Source: Styela clava
Taxonomy: Eukaryota > Chordata > Ascidiacea > Stolidobranchia > Styelidae
Length of the DNA: 64,000 nt
NCBI RefSeq assembly: GCF_964204865.1
Contig: NC_135254.1
Coordinates: forward strand, 20,899,001-20,963,000
Direction of reading: 5' to 3'
Under the pieces are notes generated by a model. That model worked only from the letters and a program-made list of their open reading frames with translations. It ran no database searches and was not told the DNA's origin. The position numbers and the translations under genes were made by a program. Positions 60,391-64,000 of this stretch are shown piece after piece; position 1 is the stretch's first letter; each line of letters begins with the position of its first letter.

Positions 60391-62744
60391 GTATAAAATA
60401 CAAATTAAAATAAATATTTCTAAGTATAATTTGATTCCTAATTGTTACTACTAAATACTAATATAAATGTCATTAATACTAAAGCAGAAATAATGCGCGG
60501 ATCAGTGTTCACTATTAGCGCACTTTTTTGCGAAAAGTGCGAAGCACTTTCGCAACTTTTTTTAGGGACCGCGAAATAGCACTTTTTTCCCATTTTGAAG
60601 AGAAATAGCACTTTTTTCTGATTTTGAAAGGAAAAAAATTCAAAATTGAAAAATATGTTTATGTGAGTCTTAAGTTGTCAAATAAGTAACATACCAGTAC
60701 TTTTGTAACTCAATTCTGCATATCATAACGATATTTACCGGAATTCTAACCTATGAGATGCAGACATAGAAGATAAAGCTTTTGCATTAACCTCAAAATT
60801 CTTGTTAATGATATGATTATTATACAAGCACGCGTATTACGCTTCTCCCGCAAAACGCTCCAACGGCGTAATCGCGGTGAGTTTCTTTGAACGAGAGCGT
60901 GGTCATGTGACATCCACGAATTGCCACAAAATGAAACGATTTTCTGGTGCAAGTTTGACGGGCCTTTGTTCCCTTCTTAAGAGATTTTACTGGATTTAGA
61001 AAGTTCTGAAACCCGACACCACATTATTTAGTAATATAATGTTCGCTTATGCAGTTATTTTTTGAACTAGAAGAAACTTTGCAAAATCATCAAATTCACA
61101 AAACACATATCATATGCCTTATTAACAGCCATTGCATTGTGACCAGGAATGTTAAAAGCACGTGTCATTTTGCGACATTGCATCCATTTCTCATTGATAT
61201 GCGAGGTTATGATATTAATGTCCAGAATATTTGTGACCGTAACACAATTAAAACCGACAGACTTTTGTCATTACCATATCTTATCTTTATTATTTAGCGC
61301 TGATAATGATAAATAAGAATGTGTAATTGTAATTGTTGATTGCAATTCCGGAGGCGTATTTTCCTTACTCTCCACGAAACGAATTTTACCGCCGTCGTGG
61401 GTGCATAAAAGGAGAGAAGGGTTATAAGTTAATTTAAGGACGTACTTTTCCCGACTCAATCACTTTTATTAATACGAATCACAGCCCATTGAAAAGCCAT
61501 ATAGAATTCAATAACATTAATTTACAACGATTTACGGGTAAGAACTAACCTAGGGCTATCGCCAACAGGTAGAAACGATAAATGTAAGAAAAGAAATTCC
61601 CTTGCCTTTTTGTGTCATATTTTTCAATTCCTAATTTTGCACAGAGCGTGTCAGCACTGTTTTTGTAAACTTAGAAACGTCGAACCATGCAAATAATGTA
61701 TTTATGGAAATTTCTTAAGATATCGGGAAAACATATTTTTATTTTAACCATGTAGAAATGCCATTATTGCCGATTCATTCACGAGTTTAGTATCAGTGTT
61801 TTAACTCAAATCTGAGTTACGTGAATACTCGACACTGAGTATTCAAGAGATTACCAATTTGCGGAGTTTTAAAATATTATTTATTACGAAAGTTACACGG
61901 ACACGATCTAAAATCAAAAGCATAGAAATACCAACTATCCGCCTCACAAATATCGCATCCCGGGGTCAGTAATGGTAATATTGTTCGCCTAAAAAATTGC
62001 GACCCTAATTTACAAACTGTGATATAAATCCTACACAGAAGATAAAAATCAGGATACAATTAAATTGTGTTGTGAATGCACTCCGTAATAGTGGTCTTTA
62101 ACATCTTCGCCGATGTGAACCCACAATTCTGTCCGAAATATAATATATTTTTCTCGCCACTAATCACACCGCGCATGTAAATATTCATTAAATGGCAATA
62201 AAAAATCAACTTCATTAACAATAAATTCCAAGTAATAGTTCCACATTTCATGCATTTGATTGGCGCTACATGCGAGCGCGTTTTCGTACACACAAACCAT
62301 TATGAGGCTACTGATATCTGCATGTTATAGTTCTCTCTAAAATTAATTTTCGCGATTTACCCGCTGACTACGGATAAATGGTCGATGTTTAAAATAGGAC
62401 TTGCAAAATATTCACCGACAGGCAAAGAAAGGTGTGCTATATGTAACTGGAATTTCGCTGTGAACGACCATACCTTTTAATTTATTAAACGCATTATGTC
62501 GTCGTGAAGCACACTTTTGGTGCAATGTTTTAATTTCAATTTTCGAGAATCATCCTCGTTGTATTTCGTGTTCCTTCGCAAATTCTGCCTATATATGATG
62601 TTTTCTACCCGATTTTAACTAACTCGCACGCAAATCAAGGCATGCCAGACATTTTAAAAAATTGCTTTTCTTTGCGTAAGCTCTGAAATAGTATAACATT
62701 AATGTAAACGAGAAATTAGGCTAAAAGCTAGTTTAAGATAACGA
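60391..62744. other. repeat-like intergenic DNA, no gene seen
   Basis: A hairpin (GCGAAAAGTGCGAAGCACTTTCGC, 60531-60554) lies in a segment with repeated AGCACTTTTTT. About 61990-62125 resembles the inside of the hAT element in the dehydrogenase intron (shared CGCCGATGTGAAC-type core). Open frames show no domain. Confidence 0.45.
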
Positions 62745-62749
62745 AACGG

Positions 62750-63003
62750 GGAAAGATTTTAGAAGTTCTCTTGTGTAATATTTAGGAGAAAAAGTTTGAA
62801 GGGAAAGTAGGTTAACTTATCTCTTAAAACAGCGGGTGGTGTCTATCAAAATGATATTGCTTAATATATATATCGGAGAAAAAAATCTTCGAAGTGAAAG
62901 TAGGTTACCCTATCTCGTGAAGCGGGAGATGACTTTCAAAGTAATATTGAGCAAATGTGCAATATTTTGGAGAAAAAGGTTTGAAGGGAAAGTAGGTTAG
63001 CCC
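62750..63003. repeat. about 92-bp tandem repeat, three units
   Basis: Each unit has TTTGGAGAAAAAGGTTTGAA-like sequence, GAAAGTAGGTTA and CAAAATGATATT or CAAAGTAATATT. Units are diverged. It ends about 370 bp upstream of the small gene at 63376. Confidence 0.8.
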
Positions 63004-63375
63004 TTTTTTTTCAACAACACAACAATCGATAAAGAATGAAAAAGGGAGCCGGAGAAACATGACGTCAAACAATCTTATAAAACTGGAAGAGGAGCGACTA
63101 CTTTCAAGCATATTCTATCGAACGAGGAAGCGTGGTTAAAGCGATAGCGCCCAGATTTGACCTACCTACGAGGATGGAAAAAGTTTGTCATAGATTTATT
63201 ATGATAAAATAGGCTTAGCTTAGAATATGAATCATCGCATTGTGTGTTAGTGTGCAATCAATTTGTGGTAGATTAATTACAATTCCACTTCCCAATATTA
63301 CGTTAAGCCAATTTTACCCGTAATTATGAACGAGGCATTTACCACTTTACTTTCTTAGAAATTATTTTAGTAGGC

Positions 63376-63899
63376 ATGGCAGAGAAAAAGAAACAACGAC
63401 ATGATATTTTAGAGCTTGACGCTTGGCCGGAGAAATGGAAAAGAGAGTTTCCATATATTATACACGATAAGAAAACAGGAACCGCAATCTGCACGTATGT
63501 TACTTACATTTCTGAGTTCATTATAAGAAACTTAGACAATATGGACCTTTGATCGAAGAATTCACAAACAAGGAGGCAGTAGTGATGGAATGGCAGAATC
63601 TTCGTCATGATCTGCATATTCTCCAAATACCGGCTATGGAGAACGTAAGTTCTAATCGGTAGCTACCATTTGTATTTATTTGTCGTATGCTTCTGATCTC
63701 TCATCCAACACAAACGCACTTAGCTTCGAAGCATATGAAACCTAATTTAATATATGCAAATAAATTACAGGTATGCAAGTACTTAGCGGCAGCGCCCGAG
63801 TACCGTACCCATGCTTTCAAGTTCTGGGCAAAGTCCTACAAGTTTTCGCAGCCGGTACCTCGGGGCCGAATGAGGGTTTTCTTCAATAAACATAATTAA
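63376..63899 (+). CDS. small basic protein, 118 aa, three exons, function unknown
   Basis: Exons 63376-63494, 63536-63644, 63771-63899; phases close and all sites are GT-AG. The protein starts MAEKKKQRHDILELDAWPEK, then FPYIIHDKKTGTAICTQYGP, a middle segment with EWQNLRHDLHILQIPAMEN, and ends PRGRMRVFFNKHN. It is rich in Trp, Tyr and basic residues, without signal peptide or membrane segment. Intron 1 is only 41 bp. AATAAA occurs within the last codons (FFNKHN). I do not recognise the family; a small structural or ciliary protein is one guess without real support. Alternative starts upstream were not found. Confidence 0.6.
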
Positions 63900-64000
63900 G
63901 ACGAAACACAGGTAAAAATTATTATAACAATTTTGAAAGTATGAGAATTTGAGAAAACTTCTTACTTATTTATTTAGAAAATAGGACTATATTTGATATT

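Noticed and set aside
1..64000. CRISPR arrays, operons, prophage or bacterial insertion sequences
   Set aside because: No direct-repeat/spacer pattern or bacterial gene organisation; all genes are intron-containing and repeats are eukaryotic DNA transposons and SINEs.

Overview
The window is eukaryotic. Genes are split into many short exons with GT/GC...AG introns, base composition is AT-rich, and intergenic and intronic DNA is full of small DNA transposons. The gene families (a CNGA-type cyclic-nucleotide-gated channel, DBH/MOXD1-like copper monooxygenases, a mitochondrial sarcosine-dehydrogenase-like flavoprotein) and compact introns (down to about 41 bp) fit an invertebrate deuterostome; an ascidian tunicate is my best guess, but this is inference from style and not from a diagnostic marker.

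Layout. (1) 259-3302, minus: N-terminal and pore exons of a cyclic-nucleotide-gated channel alpha subunit, running off the left edge. (2) 4862-11304, minus: a complete 15-exon DBH-like monooxygenase with all copper ligands and a hydrophobic C-terminal tail. (3) 13627-22244: two about 3.04-kb hAT transposons in inverted orientation around a 2.5-kb spacer that holds a 16-bp minisatellite. (4) 22245-25645: repeats only, including a foldback element rich in TGACGT motifs and a tRNA-derived SINE. (5) 25646-36889, plus: a 17-exon sarcosine-dehydrogenase-like gene; a hAT element with a perfect 8-bp target duplication sits in intron 3. (6) 41131-52525, plus: a second DBH-like monooxygenase, exon-for-exon paralogous to the first but lacking the hydrophobic tail. 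(7) 52450-54358: a recent tandem duplication of about 954 bp that took the last exon of that gene with a SINE carrying a nested retro-insertion. (8) 55.7-57.6 kb: decayed hAT sequence. (9) 57.6-59.1 kb, minus: an inverted, decayed partial copy of the dehydrogenase gene (exons 1-3 plus introns). (10) 59.4-63.0 kb: small hAT MITEs and tandem repeats. (11) 63376-63899, plus: a small three-exon gene I do not recognise.

Exon models were built by hand from splice sites, reading-frame phase and remembered family sequences. Phase closes exactly through all exons of the four large genes, which is the main internal support. No operon-like or multi-gene functional system is evident; the two monooxygenases are a dispersed paralog pair, and the striking biology of the window is its layered transposon and duplication history.
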